This document shows, piece by piece, positions 19,023 through 28,587 of a stretch of DNA of 64,000 nucleotides. Made by a program: the position numbers and the translations under genes. The stretch spans positions 1-64,000 of the forward strand of contig JAJQAY010000149.1 of assembly GCA_021203515.1 (NCBI GenBank), in the 5' to 3' direction. Source of the DNA: Bacteroides sp. GTDB taxonomy: Bacteria; Bacteroidota; Bacteroidia; Bacteroidales; Bacteroidaceae. A model generated the notes under the pieces. The model worked only from the letters and a program-made list of their open reading frames with translations. It was not told the DNA's origin and made no database searches. Each line of letters opens with the position of its first letter. Within the stretch, counting starts at the first letter, position 1.

Positions 19023-19099
19023 TTTCTTATCTTCTTCGGACTAAATCTTTTTATCTTCCGATTAAATCTTATTTTCCTCCTACAATATGTCCTCTCTTC

Positions 19100-20077
19100 T
19101 TATTTACGTGAAGAGAAGTATTTCAGGAATTGTGTACGCTCGAATGTATTTACACCATTAAGGTCGCTGACGTTCAGCATGCCTTTGAACTGTGGTATGT
19201 TCTCCATTCCTTTGCGGTCCATCCACAAATCCAGGAAGCGGACAAGTTCACCTATCACAGCGTAAGAGTTCTGATATAATACACTGCAAATCTCTACTGC
19301 TGAAGCGCCTGCCAATATAGCTTTCACTACTCCTTCGGGAGTATGGATGCCGCCCGAGGCCGCATAGTCCAGTTTGCCGACAGCGGCAGATGCGATGCCT
19401 ATCCAGCGAAGTGCTTTGGCTAAATCGGCCTCCGTACTGAATACGTTTCCGGCTGTCTGAACCATTCTCTCGATGTCGATGTCCGGTTGGTAGAAGCGGT
19501 TGAACATGACCACTGCCGCCGCTCCGTTGGCATAAAGTTGGTCGATAAGTGCTATCGGATTGGTAAGGTTGTCGCCCAGCTTCATGATAACCGGGATTTT
19601 GACAGTCTTCTTGATGTGGCTCAAGATGTCGATATGGCGCTGCTCGAAAGCTCCATAAGCATATTGCATATCAGTTTGCAAAGCGAGGATATTGATTTCC
19701 AAAGCATCTGCACCGGCCTCTTCTATTTTCGTGGCAAATTCAATCCAGTCTGCATCCTGATAGCAGTTGATACTGGCAATGATAGGAATGTTGCACACCT
19801 TCTTACTTTCCTTGATAAGGTTTAGATATTCGCCCAGTTTGTGTTCGCGGATATATCCTACCAAGTAATCGCTGCCTTCCGGATACATATTGGGATCACC
19901 CAGCCAGTCGGCTTCCATCATAATTTGCTCTTCAAAAAGTGATTTGAGTACAATGGCTCCTGCACCGGACTCATAAAGTTTTTGATTTTTAGCGGCACTG
20001 TCAGTCAGCCCGGAGCTGCTGATGATAATCGGGTTCTTAAGTTTCAACCCTGCAAAAGTAGTTTCTAATGTTGCCAT
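19100..20077 (-). CDS. Dihydroorotate dehydrogenase-like FMN-barrel protein
   Basis: TIM-barrel protein of 325 residues of the class-1 dihydroorotate dehydrogenase family (LKLKNPIIISSSGLTDSA, VIMKLGDNLTNP, AASGGIHTPEGVVKAILAGA for FMN phosphate binding). The active-site loop that normally reads N-x-SCPN, with the catalytic Cys or Ser, is ALEINILALQTD here. The usual proton-abstracting residue is therefore absent, and true PyrD activity is doubtful. It lies 12 bases after the yggS gene on the same strand and is probably co-transcribed. It may be an FMN oxidoreductase with another substrate. Confidence 0.8.
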   Translation of the reverse strand: MATLETTFAGLKLKNPIIISSSGLTDSAAKNQKLYESGAGAIVLKSLFEEQIMMEADWLGDPNMYPEGSDYLVGYIREHKLGEYLNLIKESKKVCNIPIIASINCYQDADWIEFATKIEEAGADALEINILALQTDMQYAYGAFEQRHIDILSHIKKTVKIPVIMKLGDNLTNPIALIDQLYANGAAAVVMFNRFYQPDIDIERMVQTAGNVFSTEADLAKALRWIGIASAAVGKLDYAASGGIHTPEGVVKAILAGASAVEICSVLYQNSYAVIGELVRFLDLWMDRKGMENIPQFKGMLNVSDLNGVNTFERTQFLKYFSSRK

Positions 20078-20089
20078 AATTATAATGAA

Positions 20090-20761
20090 TTAGTTTTGAT
20101 AGTTTCTTTCTCCAAAAATTTTACTTCCTACGCGCACCAAGGTGCTTCCCGCTGCAATAGCCTCATGATAGTCGTGCGACATTCCCATTGATAACTCCCG
20201 AAATGTTTCTGCGCGGGCAAACCATTTGGCTTTCACTTCCTGAAAGAAGCTTCTTAATGAACAAAATTCAGCTTTGATTTGTTCGCTCTTGTCCGTATTT
20301 GTTGCCATACCCATCAGTCCGCACATTTGTACGTTTTTAAGTTCTTTCCACTCGCTGGCTGCCAGCATTTCACGACATTCATCGAAACTAAAACCGAATT
20401 TAGTCTCTTCTTGTGCGATGTGCAGTTGCAGCAGGCAGTTTACTATGCGGTTTGCCTTGGCTGCTTGCTTGTCTATTTCTACAAGTAACTTATAGGTATC
20501 CACACCATGAATTAATGCTACATAGGGCACAATATACTTAATCTTGTTTGTTTGCAGATGTCCGATGAAATGCCATTCAATGTCTTTGGGCAGGCTTTCG
20601 TATTTGGTGGTCATCTCCTGCACCTTGCTCTCGCCGAACACACGTTGGCCGGCACGATAGGCTTCTTCTATCGCTTCGTTGGGGTGGAATTTGGAAACAG
20701 CCACCAGTCGCACCCCCTCAGGCAATTCTCTCAGCACTTGTTTCAAACTTTCTGCAATCAT
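20090..20761 (-). CDS. PLP homeostasis protein, YggS/PLPBP family
   Basis: Single-domain PLP-binding barrel of 223 residues. The PLP lysine lies in VAVSKFHPNEAIEEAY (about residue 24). The family signatures WHFIGHLQTNKIKY and ELSMGMSHDYHEAI are present, and the phosphate-binding end is STLVRVGSKIFGER. The family buffers free PLP and has no known catalytic activity. It precedes the dihydroorotate-dehydrogenase-like gene in a two-gene unit. Confidence 0.93.
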   Translation of the reverse strand: MIAESLKQVLRELPEGVRLVAVSKFHPNEAIEEAYRAGQRVFGESKVQEMTTKYESLPKDIEWHFIGHLQTNKIKYIVPYVALIHGVDTYKLLVEIDKQAAKANRIVNCLLQLHIAQEETKFGFSFDECREMLAASEWKELKNVQMCGLMGMATNTDKSEQIKAEFCSLRSFFQEVKAKWFARAETFRELSMGMSHDYHEAIAAGSTLVRVGSKIFGERNYQN

Positions 20762-20799
20762 CTTATAATATAATAAGGTATATTTAGTACGGTACTCTT

Positions 20800-20836
20800 A
20801 AAAACTTTCAACTCTCAACTTTCAACTTTCAACTCT
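20800..20836. repeat. Tandem aactttcaact spacer repeat
   Basis: Three to four copies of the 11-base unit aactttcaact/aactctcaact fill the spacer between yggS and the DUF4494 gene. The same unit, in both orientations, builds the hairpin at 5570-5636 and appears at 9530-9555. Confidence 0.7.
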
Positions 20837-20837
20837 T

Positions 20838-21302
20838 TCAGACTTCCGGTTTATCGTTCGGCTCTGCGCTATACGGATATATATCCATAATGGGAGTTTC
20901 ACTGACCGATGCAATCTGGTAATCGGCCATTATGCCTTTCATTCCTTCGTCCAGCTTCTTCACAGCGTCGCGCAAGTCGGCAGCCTGTACCAATACCTGT
21001 GTAGATGTCTTTTTCTCCGCTCCGCTTTTCTCGTCCAGTGTGATGAATGCCAGTTTGCATTTGAACCAACGGTCGGCGGCCTCTTCCTCACTAGGGAACA
21101 GTTCGCTATAATTCGCCCGCTTAATGTCCGATACGGTAAATTCACCTGATATGAAGGGTGTAATCTCTTCAATAATGCGTGCTTCTGCCTCTGTAAAGCT
21201 GAGTGCGTCTACCAAATAGGGTTCAGTTACTTTCTTGTTCATACCGTTTTCCATTGTCTTCTCGTAGCGGATTTTGCACTCAAACCATGTATGCATTGTC
21301 AT
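20838..21302 (-). CDS. DUF4494 family protein
   Basis: Cytosolic protein of 154 residues matching the DUF4494 family, common in Bacteroidetes and of unknown function. It starts MTMHTWFECKIRYEKT and contains VTEPYLVDALSFTEAEARI and ADRWFKCKLAFITLDEKSG. These segments repeat the pattern WF-x-C/K-K-x-R/L, as in a beta-rich DNA- or protein-binding domain. The start is set at 21302, because the 13 residues of the longer frame are not family-like. A minus-strand TATCTTTG at 21353-21360 lies 51 bases upstream. Confidence 0.8.
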   Translation of the reverse strand: MTMHTWFECKIRYEKTMENGMNKKVTEPYLVDALSFTEAEARIIEEITPFISGEFTVSDIKRANYSELFPSEEEAADRWFKCKLAFITLDEKSGAEKKTSTQVLVQAADLRDAVKKLDEGMKGIMADYQIASVSETPIMDIYPYSAEPNDKPEV

Positions 21303-21360
21303 AATTCTCTGATTTTTAGTTATTAGTTCTGTAAATCCCATAAAAGGGTCTACAAAGATA

Positions 21361-21603
21361 AACGAAAAAGGAAAAAAAGTTCGATAATGGTGACAAATAT
21401 GTGAAACGAATGAATTCAGGAATCATTGCAGCAATGAGTTCAGAAATCATTTCAGTAATGATATGAAGAGAAAACATGATTAGTAATCGGATGCAAATAA
21501 CAGATAAATCAAGGAAACCTTCCGGTCGTTTCCAAGTGCGATAAGCCTTTTATTCCCAAAAAATGCAGTTCATGACGCGTTTTGTGCTCTTTAGAAGAAA
21601 ATA
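21361..21603. other. Spacer between DUF4494 and the injection-system operon
   Basis: No gene seen. Two related small hairpins lie at about 21421-21466, built on tcattgcagcaatga and atcatttcagtaatgat. The rest is AT-rich and ends at the operon promoter. No integrase, tRNA or attachment repeat is visible at this edge of the injection-system locus. Confidence 0.5.
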
Positions 21604-21634
21604 TTTGATTTGTTATTCATTATCCCTACATTTG
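21604..21634 (+). promoter_or_regulatory. Promoter of the contractile injection system operon
   Basis: TTTG at 21604-21607, exactly 19 bases, then TACATTTG at 21627-21634: a perfect Bacteroides promoter. Transcription would start near 21641. This rules out the TTG at 21610 as the first start codon and points to the ATG at 21710. I see no other perfect promoter before 41.5 kb. Confidence 0.8.
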
Positions 21635-21709
21635 AACAAAACAAAGGACAAACAGTAAGCATTGATTGGGAAATAATTGCCGGTTTCTGCATTGTAAATA
21701 GAGAAGACT

Positions 21710-22245
21710 ATGATAACCAAATTCTATCAACATTCGCCAAGCAAATGGAGCAATATATGGCTTCTTTTTTCCATCAGCCGGAGGGATTGGTAGAGGTGGG
21801 AGCTATCGGGACTCAGGGAGAAGAGGAACCTTGCAAGATTATAATATCATTGTTGAGCTTAGAGCGCGAATCGAAGCAAGGAATGTCTGTTACTACTGCT
21901 TCCGGACATTTCGTGACTATTTCGTCTCCGCCAATCCATGCTAATCTGAATGTGCTCATTGCAGCCGTATTCAGTGATAAAAGATATAGGGAGGAGTTGT
22001 CTTTCCTTTCTCAGGCTCTCACTTTCATGCAAATCACTTCATCTTTGGCTGTGGGAGGTAACAAATATACCATTGAACTCTTATCACCGACTTTGCAGGA
22101 CCAAAGCAATATCTGGACACAATTTGGAGGTAAGTATTACCCTTCGGTTGTCTGTAAAATCAGGAGATTGACGTTTGATGCAGGCGAAGTGCAGCGTGGC
22201 GCTATTGAAGTTTCTGGAAATCAAAATAATGTAGGACAAGTATGA
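21710..22245 (+). pseudogene. CIS cap/terminator protein, DUF4255 (Pvc16/Afp16-like), probably frameshifted near its start
   Basis: About 178 residues resembling DUF4255, the eCIS family that caps tube and sheath after assembly. The body reads ILSTFAKQMEQYM, EVGAIG, EPCKIIISLLSLERE, HANLNVLIAAVFSDKRY and NIWTQFGGKYYPSVVCKIRRL, which is family-like. The open frame extends upstream to 21610 but crosses the promoter and has no good start. The ATG at 21710 is one frame off. Adding a single A to the AAA at 21719-21721 gives MITKILSTFAKQM, a typical family start. I therefore infer a one-base deletion. The 3' end overlaps the next gene by four bases. Confidence 0.65.
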
Positions 22246-22996
22246 CACAAGTAAAAGAACTTTGGAAATTGAAACTCGTACATGAATATTTCATGTCAGA
22301 GAGATGTGATGGTGGACGCATGGTTTTATCCCGCGAATCGGAGATGTTATTAATGCGCCGTCAATGTATAATGAGGCAAGTGGGATTGGGAGAATGGGAA
22401 TTACTTGGTTTTGATGAGGTTAATTTTAATGTTTCGGATACATTAGAGATGGATTGCATCATTAATGATCGGAATTTCCTTTATTATACACAATGGAATT
22501 GGAATATGAATGGAGCCTGTCCACGAATAGATATAGGGATAGATGCCGATGTAAATATTAATATGGCGGACTTCTCCGGTAAGATGGTGAACTGTAAACC
22601 GAATGTCTGTTTTCAGTTAGCCGTTTCGTTGCAAAAGATAATAGTGAGAGAATGACTGTGGCCGAACTGCACTTTAAGGCAAAATGGTTGTATTGGAAGT
22701 ATTGGGTCATTCCCCGCGACGGGAATATTAATCGAAAATTGGAACTTGAAGTTCCAAACTGGAATGGTAGTTTTGTTCAATATGAAGCTAAGGATATTCC
22801 TTTACAAATACCGTTAATGGCGTTCAGGTCATCTGTTCCATTGAAGTCTAAGGAAAGAGGAGGAGAAAGGATTAATCTTTATGAAATACTTCCTTCAGGA
22901 ATAAGAAGGCCCCTCCTGCGCAATCTGGATGCACCTGTTCTCGGGAAGCTGCCTTTTAAGACCGAAGATACGGCAGTAGATGTTGTTTATATCTAA
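22242..22996 (+). pseudogene. Unrecognised two-part CIS operon protein, frameshifted
   Basis: Two short frames (22242-22655 and 22652-22996) are best read as one protein of about 251 residues. Adding one T at 22629-22630 gives FQLAVSFAKDNSERMTVAELHF and continues cleanly, with no stop on either side. The first part has KLVHEYFMSERC and an FNVSDTLEMDCIIND segment. The second has LHFKAKWLYWKYWVIP and KLELEV, giving a beta-sandwich feel. I do not recognise the family. Its place between the cap and the sheath suggests a structural or assembly role in the particle. Two translationally coupled proteins remain possible. Confidence 0.55.
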
Positions 22997-23044
22997 ATTG
23001 GTAATTATAGTTTTTCTAATTAATAATTAAATCATAATTAGCTT

Positions 23045-24540
23045 ATGGGATCAATGAAAACCCCCGGCGTTTATATCGTAGAGAAAAACGCTTTTCCGAA
23101 TTCAGCAGTAGAAGTTGCTACCGCAGTACCTGCCTTTATTGGCTACACAGAACGGGCCGTTAATGGCAATGTTTCTTTACTCAACAAGCCTTTCCGCATT
23201 ACTTCCATGGCGGAGTATCATGCTTATTTCGGTGGGGCTCCCATTCCATTGTTTGCTCTACCCGATGCGGCAGAAGATGAAGAACCTACTTTGGTGTGCG
23301 GAGAAAAGAAGGTGATGGTGAAGCAAACCAGCTTACCGTTCACGCTCTATTATCAGATGCTGATGTTCTTTGGCAATGGAGGTGGTCCCTGCTACATTGT
23401 TTCCGTAGGCGACTATAAGGCCGAAGAACTGAGTGCCGATGCTTTTAAGGCCGGTATAGAAACACTGTTGAAGGAGCAGGAGCCTACAATGGTGCTTTGT
23501 CCGGAAGCGGTCAACATAAAAGATAAAGAACTGTGCTATAGTGTGCAGACAGTGATGTTGAGCCACTGTGGCTACAAGATGCGTAACCGCATCGCAATTC
23601 TCGATGTTTTTGACGGTTACAAAGACAGACGTGACCCGGCAGGCGATGTGATAACTGAATTCCGTGGGAAGATAGACAGTTCGTTCCTGGATTTCGGTGC
23701 TGCTTACTATCCGTGGGTGAATATCTCTATCGTGCAAGACCGTGATTTGTCTTTCCTCAATTTCGATGCAGAGTCGCTAAAAGCTCTGTTGGACGAAGAA
23801 TTGAAAAAAGCAACCCGAAGAAAAACAGCCGCTTATCAAAGAGCAAATTGATAAAATAGGTACAGAATTGGATGCTGTAGGTCAAGATACTTTGAACAAG
23901 ACTCTTCAGCAGATTTCCGGTGTTTATAATGCCGTGTTGAAAGAGGCAAAACGGATGCTGAATCTGTTGGCTCCTTCTGCTGCGATGGCAGGCATTTATA
24001 CAATGGTGGATAATACTCGCGGGGTTTGGAAAGCTCCTGCCAATGTTTCGGTCAATTCCGTCATTTCTCCGGCAGTGAATGTTACCCATGATGAACAAGA
24101 AGATTTGAATGTTCCTTTGAACGGCAAGGCCATTAACGCCATCCGTACATTTGTGGGAGAAGGCATCAAGATTTGGGGAGCCCGTACGTTGGATGGTAAC
24201 TCACTTGATTGGCATTACATCAATGTACGCCGTACTATGATTATGCTTGAGGAATCTGTGAAAAAATGCCGCACGCGCTTATGTGTTCGACCCGAATGTA
24301 GCGGGAACCTGGATTAATATAAAGAGCATGATTCAGAACTTCCTGAACGGGATATGGAAACGTGGCGGACTGGCCGGTGCTACTCCTGACGATGCTTTCA
24401 GTGTACATGTGGGATTGGGTGATACGATGACTCCTGAAGATATTCTGGAAGGAATATTGCGTGTGACGGTACTTGTGGCTATTGTACGGCCGGCAGAGTT
24501 TATCGAAATTACTTTCCAGCAGCAAATGCAGAAGAGCTGA
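23045..24540 (+). pseudogene. CIS tail sheath protein, two frameshifts
   Basis: Contractile sheath of about 498 residues. The N-terminus KTPGVYIVEKNAFPNSAVEV with AVPAFIGYTERA is the hallmark of phage and eCIS sheaths. The C-terminal domain (WGARTLDG, WHYINVRRTMIMLEESV, FDPNVAGTWINIK, AEFIEITFQQQ) is equally clear. The frame breaks twice, at A6 runs 23804-23809 and 24261-24266. Removing one A from each gives KKQPEEKQPL and ESVKNAARAYVFDPN and restores one continuous protein. Only one sheath gene is present, whereas several eCIS carry two or three. Confidence 0.8.
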
Positions 24541-24575
24541 GAGAATTAAGAATTAGAAATTAAAAAATTAAAATT

Positions 24576-25028
24576 ATGGCAGGAGAAAAACAAGATAACG
24601 TATGGCCATTGCCGGCGTTTTATTTCAAAGTAGAGATTGGCAGCTTGGGCGAAATTGCTTTTAAAGAAGTATCCGGACTGGACGCCGAAGCGCAAATAAT
24701 AGAATATCGTCATGGAAACAGCCCTCAGTTCTCGACTATCAAGATGCCGGGCATCAAGAAGTATAGCAATATACAACTGAAGAAAGGTGTTTTTGTGAAA
24801 GATAACAAGCTGTTTGATTGGTTCAACACTATCAAGATGAATACAATTCAGCGTGAGGCGGTTACTATCAGTCTGCTCGATGAAGAGGGTAATCCGACGA
24901 TGGTATGGAAGTTGACTAATGCCTGGCCTACGAAAGTGACCGGTGTCAGCTTAAAGTCCGATGGTAATGAAGTTGCCGTCGAACAAGTAGACATGGCACA
25001 TGAAGGCCTGATAATTGAAAATGCTTAA
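24576..25028 (+). CDS. CIS inner tube protein 1 (gp19-like)
   Basis: Intact 150-residue tube protein of the T4 gp19/Hcp-like family that stacks as hexamers inside the sheath. Typical features are WPLPAFYFKVEIG at the start, EVSGLDAEAQIIEYRHG, then KMPGIKKYSNIQLKKGVF, and a C-terminal WPTKVTGVSLKSDGNEVAVEQVDMAHEG. It follows the sheath by 35 bases. It is one of the few structural genes of this operon without a lesion. Confidence 0.9.
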   Translation: MAGEKQDNVWPLPAFYFKVEIGSLGEIAFKEVSGLDAEAQIIEYRHGNSPQFSTIKMPGIKKYSNIQLKKGVFVKDNKLFDWFNTIKMNTIQREAVTISLLDEEGNPTMVWKLTNAWPTKVTGVSLKSDGNEVAVEQVDMAHEGLIIENA

Positions 25029-25048
25029 TAATGTAAACTAATAAAATT

Positions 25049-25506
25049 ATGGAGTTAGATCATATTATTCCGCCCCCTGCGGCATTCTACTTTAACGTAC
25101 ACTTTATGGGGCCGATGCCAATGACGGATATGGCTTTTTTGGAAGTGTCAGGAATGTCAATGGAGATGGAAACAGTGGAAATTGATGAAGGCGGTGGCCA
25201 TAAAAGACGTATTCCCGGTCCGATGAAGCATGGAACCTCATCTGCAAACGTCCGATGAAACCCGTAATGATGAGTACTTTGTCTGCTTGGACTTCTGCAA
25301 CGATGAGGGGCGGGGTTGATAAGGATGTGATGACTTGTGATGTAATGGTTACATTGCTATCACCGATTGGAGCTCCGGAATGTGGGTGGCTTATCAGTGG
25401 AGCTTATCCTGTAAAATGGGATATTGCCAGCTTCGATTCGAAGAAAAACGATGTAGCCCTTGAGACGATTGAGTTTGCTTATGATACGTTAACTCGGGTA
25501 TTGTAA
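25049..25506 (+). pseudogene. CIS inner tube protein 2 (gp19-like), one frameshift
   Basis: Second tube-family protein of about 152 residues after repair, probably the tube initiator or baseplate-proximal tube ring as in Afp5-like proteins. PPPAAFYFNVHFMG, FLEVSGMSMEMETVEIDEGG and the late AYPVKWDIASFDSKKNDVALETIEFAYD are gp19-like. The frame breaks at 25232-25233. One extra G gives KHGNLICKRPMKP, the usual R/K-rich strand of the family. The short spacing to neighbours supports a single operon. Confidence 0.8.
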
Positions 25507-25508
25507 GT

Positions 25509-25679
25509 ATGGCTATTGTGATTAAAGAGGTAATAGTGAAGACCACTGTGGAGCGTAAAGAAACACAGTGGTCTCAACCCTCTAAAGATATAGTGAAGGT
25601 TGTGAAGAAGGAGGTGCTTGCAGAATTAGCAAGATATACCGATGTGCAACCAATGAAGAAAGGACGGAAAGATAGATAA
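25509..25679 (+). CDS. DUF5908 family small CIS protein
   Basis: Short 56-residue protein. MAIVIKEVIVKTTVE and the Lys-rich end match the small DUF5908 family that accompanies eCIS loci. Its role is unknown. It begins two bases after the stop of the second tube gene and ends 11 bases before the next start, so it fits tightly in the operon. Confidence 0.75.
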   Translation: MAIVIKEVIVKTTVERKETQWSQPSKDIVKVVKKEVLAELARYTDVQPMKKGRKDR

Positions 25680-25690
25680 AACGTTAATAT

Positions 25691-26377
25691 ATGTCTGGGT
25701 TAAAGAAATTGGAAATCATAGCTTATGAAGATGAGAAGTTTTCAGAAGAGACGGGAAATCATTTTAAAATGATGGTAAATCCTGCCAACTATGATGAAAA
25801 GAAAATGATAGCTTATGAAGAGATAAAAGAGCCTGACGGAGGAAATACTCCTAAATACAGAGCATATAATGATGAGATTTTTAAAATAGATTTTTATCTT
25901 GATAACACGGGAGCTTTTATTAGCTGAATGGATTATAAAGGGCCTGCAAGTAAGCAGCCTTTGTCTGAAATCATCAAGAGTTTGGAAGCTACGGTATATA
26001 CTTATATCGGAAATGCCCACCAGCCGCCTTTTCTGAACATAACTTGGGAGACTCTGAATTTTTATGGGAGACTTAAGGAGTTGAGCACTAAATATGAAAT
26101 GTTTAGTTCGGAAGGAGAACCCTTACGTGCTAAAATTTCCATGGAGATCCTGAAATTTATAGATAAGGAAACTCAGGATAAGATGAAAGGCAAATCTTCA
26201 CCGGATCTTTCCCATTTAGTGACTATTAAAGATGGCGATACCTTGCCGGCACTTTGCCGGCGCATATATAAAAGTGAAGCTTATTGTGCGGAAGTGGCAC
26301 GAATTAACGGGCTGACCGGATTTCGCTATTTGGAACCGGGAATACGATTGCTCTTTCCGCCTTTATCAAATAATTAA
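25691..26377 (+). pseudogene. CIS tube-baseplate adaptor with LysM domain (Afp7-like), in-frame stop
   Basis: Protein of 228 residues if the internal TGA at 25925-25927 is read through. Residues 1-150 match the CIS tube/adaptor N-terminal domain (EIIAYEDEKFSEETGNHFKM, KIDFYLDNTGAF, then LNITWETLNFYGRLKELS). Residues about 170-225 form a LysM domain (LVTIKDGDTLPALCRRIY, IRLLFPP). The stop is in the same frame as both halves and is followed directly by an ATG (25928). A substitution, for example of TGG or GGA, is the simplest cause. Reinitiation at 25928 could yield the C-terminal part only. Confidence 0.75.
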
Positions 26378-26389
26378 AGAATAATATAG

Positions 26390-28174
26390 ATGGCAGATGC
26401 TCCAAACGTAAATATTGGAAAGTTGGTAACTTTTGCAATATATAGCAACGGTAATAAGGTCAATAGTACGTTTCGCGTAAAATCAATAGAGGTACATCGC
26501 GAAATAAACCGCATAGGATATGCAGCCCTGAAATTTATAGCAGGAGATATGCCTAATTCCAATGTTCCGGAAAGTGAAGCGGACGAATTCAAGCCGGGAC
26601 AGAATATTAAGATAGAGGTAGGATACGAGTCGACTGATAGCCCGATTTTTGAGGGGATAGTTGTATCGCAGAAGATCTCAATGAAAGGCGAAGAGGCTCC
26701 ATTATTGATTGTGAAGTGCAGGGATGAGGCTATCAAAGCCACCGTTGCCCGTAAGAATAGGGTATTTGAGAACAAAAAAGATAATGAAGCCGTAGCTGCT
26801 GTGTTGGGAGATAATGGGCTATCTGCCAGTATGGAAGATACTAAAATCAAGCATACGCACTTGGTGCAATATTATTGTACGGACTAGGATTTTGCCTTGT
26901 CGAGGGCTGATGTATATGGCATGATAGTGATGACGGATGGAGCTAAAGTAACTATAAAGAAGCCTGTTGTTTCAGGACCGGTATTTACGGTTAAGTATGG
27001 AACGGATATAATTTCTTTTGATGGAGAGGTATATGCGGAAGATCAGTTCTCTACGGTAGAAGGTGTCGGTTGGGACCCGGTGGAGCAGAAGATTATTTCT
27101 GAGACCTCTTCTCCGGCTTCACTGAATAGCCAAGGTAATTTGACTCCTGGCAATTTGTCTTCGGCCGCGGGTGCGGATACGGTGACTTTGCAGACGGATG
27201 CATTGTCGGATGCGGGAGTACTGAAAAATTGGGTGGATGCTACTTTGCTAAAGACCGGACTGGCCCGATATAGGGGAACATTCTCTTTCTGTGGTAATGC
27301 AGCTGCAGTGCCCGGATGCGTTATTAAATTGGAAGGCATGGGAGCTCGCTTCAACGGTGATGTATTTGTGGGAGCCGTGACACATCGCGTAGACAACGGA
27401 ACATGGATTACTGAGGTTGAAATGGGAATTTCTCCCATGAATATCACTCAACGGGCTGATGCGGTAGCACCACCGGCTTCAGGGTTATATCCCGGCATTG
27501 AGGGACTTCATATCGGCATTGTAGAAGCTTTAGCCGGAGATCCTGCTTCCGGCAGTCGCATCAAGGTACAAATTCCATTGCTGAATACGAAGCCGGATAC
27601 GGTTTGGGCGCGTTTGTCGCAATTTGCAGCGTCTAATGGGGTAGGCAGTTTCTTTGTACCTTCGGTGGGAGACGAAGTGATACTCGGCTTTCTAAATAAT
27701 GATCCCCATCAGGCAATCATTTTGGGCTGCTTATACAGTGCCAAGAATATACCGGCTTATGAGATTACGGATGACAACTATAAGCGTGCTTTTATATCTC
27801 CGGAGAAATTGAAGATAGAACTGGACGATGAGAAGAAGATCATCACGGTGATTACTCCCGGAGCAAATTCGATTGTGATTAATGATGATGATAAATCCAT
27901 TACCTTGAAAGACCAGAATAAAAATCAGATTGTGATGGGAGAAAAGGGTATTGAAATATCTTCCGGTAAAGATATTATATTGAAGGCTAAAGGAAATATA
28001 TCTCTGGACACTACCGGGAAGATGAATATTAAAGCAAAGCAGGACACTATTATCGAAGGTATGAATGTTACTGCAAAAGCACAAACTTCGCTAAAAGTAA
28101 CCGGTTCTGCTTCTGCCGAGATTTCGGCTTCCAGCCAAACAACAGTGAAGGGTGGAATGGTTATGATTAATTGA
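26390..28174 (+). pseudogene. VgrG-like spike protein, in-frame stop
   Basis: Central spike of about 594 residues. It has a gp27-like N-terminal domain (FRVKSIEVHREINRIGYA), a gp5 OB fold near residues 380-470 (GSRIKVQIPLL, VGDEVILGFLNNDPHQAIILG) and a C-terminal repetitive beta-helix (IEISSGKDIILKAKGNISLD). The TAG at 26885-26887 interrupts VQYYCTD*DFALSRAD. In VgrG-family proteins this position is the conserved Trp of TDWDF, so a TGG to TAG change is very likely. The second part could start only from a TTG at 26897. Confidence 0.85.
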
Positions 28175-28177
28175 GGA

Positions 28178-28240
28178 TACATAAGGTAACGACTGATGGT
28201 ACATAAGGTAACGACTGAAGTAGTTTAAGGTACCGACTGG
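28178..28240 (+). repeat. Three 22-bp tandem repeats between spike and PAAR genes
   Basis: The unit tacataaggtaacgactga starts at 28178 and 28200, with a diverged copy (agtttaaggtaccgactgg) at about 28222. The period is exactly 22 bases. It fills the longest gap inside the operon (108 bases). The purpose is unknown: it may be a leftover of duplication, a protein-binding array or a leader element for the PAAR gene. Confidence 0.8.
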
Positions 28241-28282
28241 TGTTTTTTATGATGTAAACAAATATAATAAAATAGAATATTT

Positions 28283-28584
28283 ATGCCTCCAGCAGCAAGA
28301 TTAACAGATATACATACTTGTCCTATGCAGACGCCGGCTTGGCCGTCGCCGATACCACATGTGGGCGGACCTATTATAGGACCGGGTGCACCTACCGTAT
28401 TGATAGGCAAAATGCCTGCCGCAGTAATGGGCGATAGTTGTGTTTGTGTCGGCCTCCCGATTCAATTATTAAAGGATCGTCTACCGTGATGATTTGTGGA
28501 AAACCCGCCGCCCGCATGGGGGATACTACGGCTCATGGGGGAGCGATTGTGGCAGGTTGCCCAACGGTTCTGATAGGAGGGTAA
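28283..28584 (+). pseudogene. PAAR-domain spike tip protein, one frameshift
   Basis: PAAR protein of about 100 residues that would sharpen the VgrG-like spike. The Pro/Gly/His/Cys pattern is clear: RLTDIHTCP, PHVGGPIIGPGAPTVLIGKMPAAVMGD, then after the break CGKPAARMGDTTAHGGAIVAGCPTVLIGG. The frame breaks at 28453-28457. One extra C gives GPPDSIIKGSSTVMICGKP. The unrepaired first part alone stops at 28489. No effector extension is fused to it. Confidence 0.85.
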
Positions 28585-28587
28585 GTT

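Noticed and set aside
22652..22996. Separate gene starting at an ATGA overlap
   Set aside because: One added T makes the upstream frame run straight through, and the downstream frame stays open before the ATG, so a frameshift is likelier.
25925..25927. TGA read as an amino acid (recoding)
   Set aside because: Housekeeping genes here use TGA as a normal stop, and nearby TAG and frameshift lesions favour mutation or error.
28178..28240. CRISPR array
   Set aside because: The repeats are back to back with no spacers and no cas genes are present.
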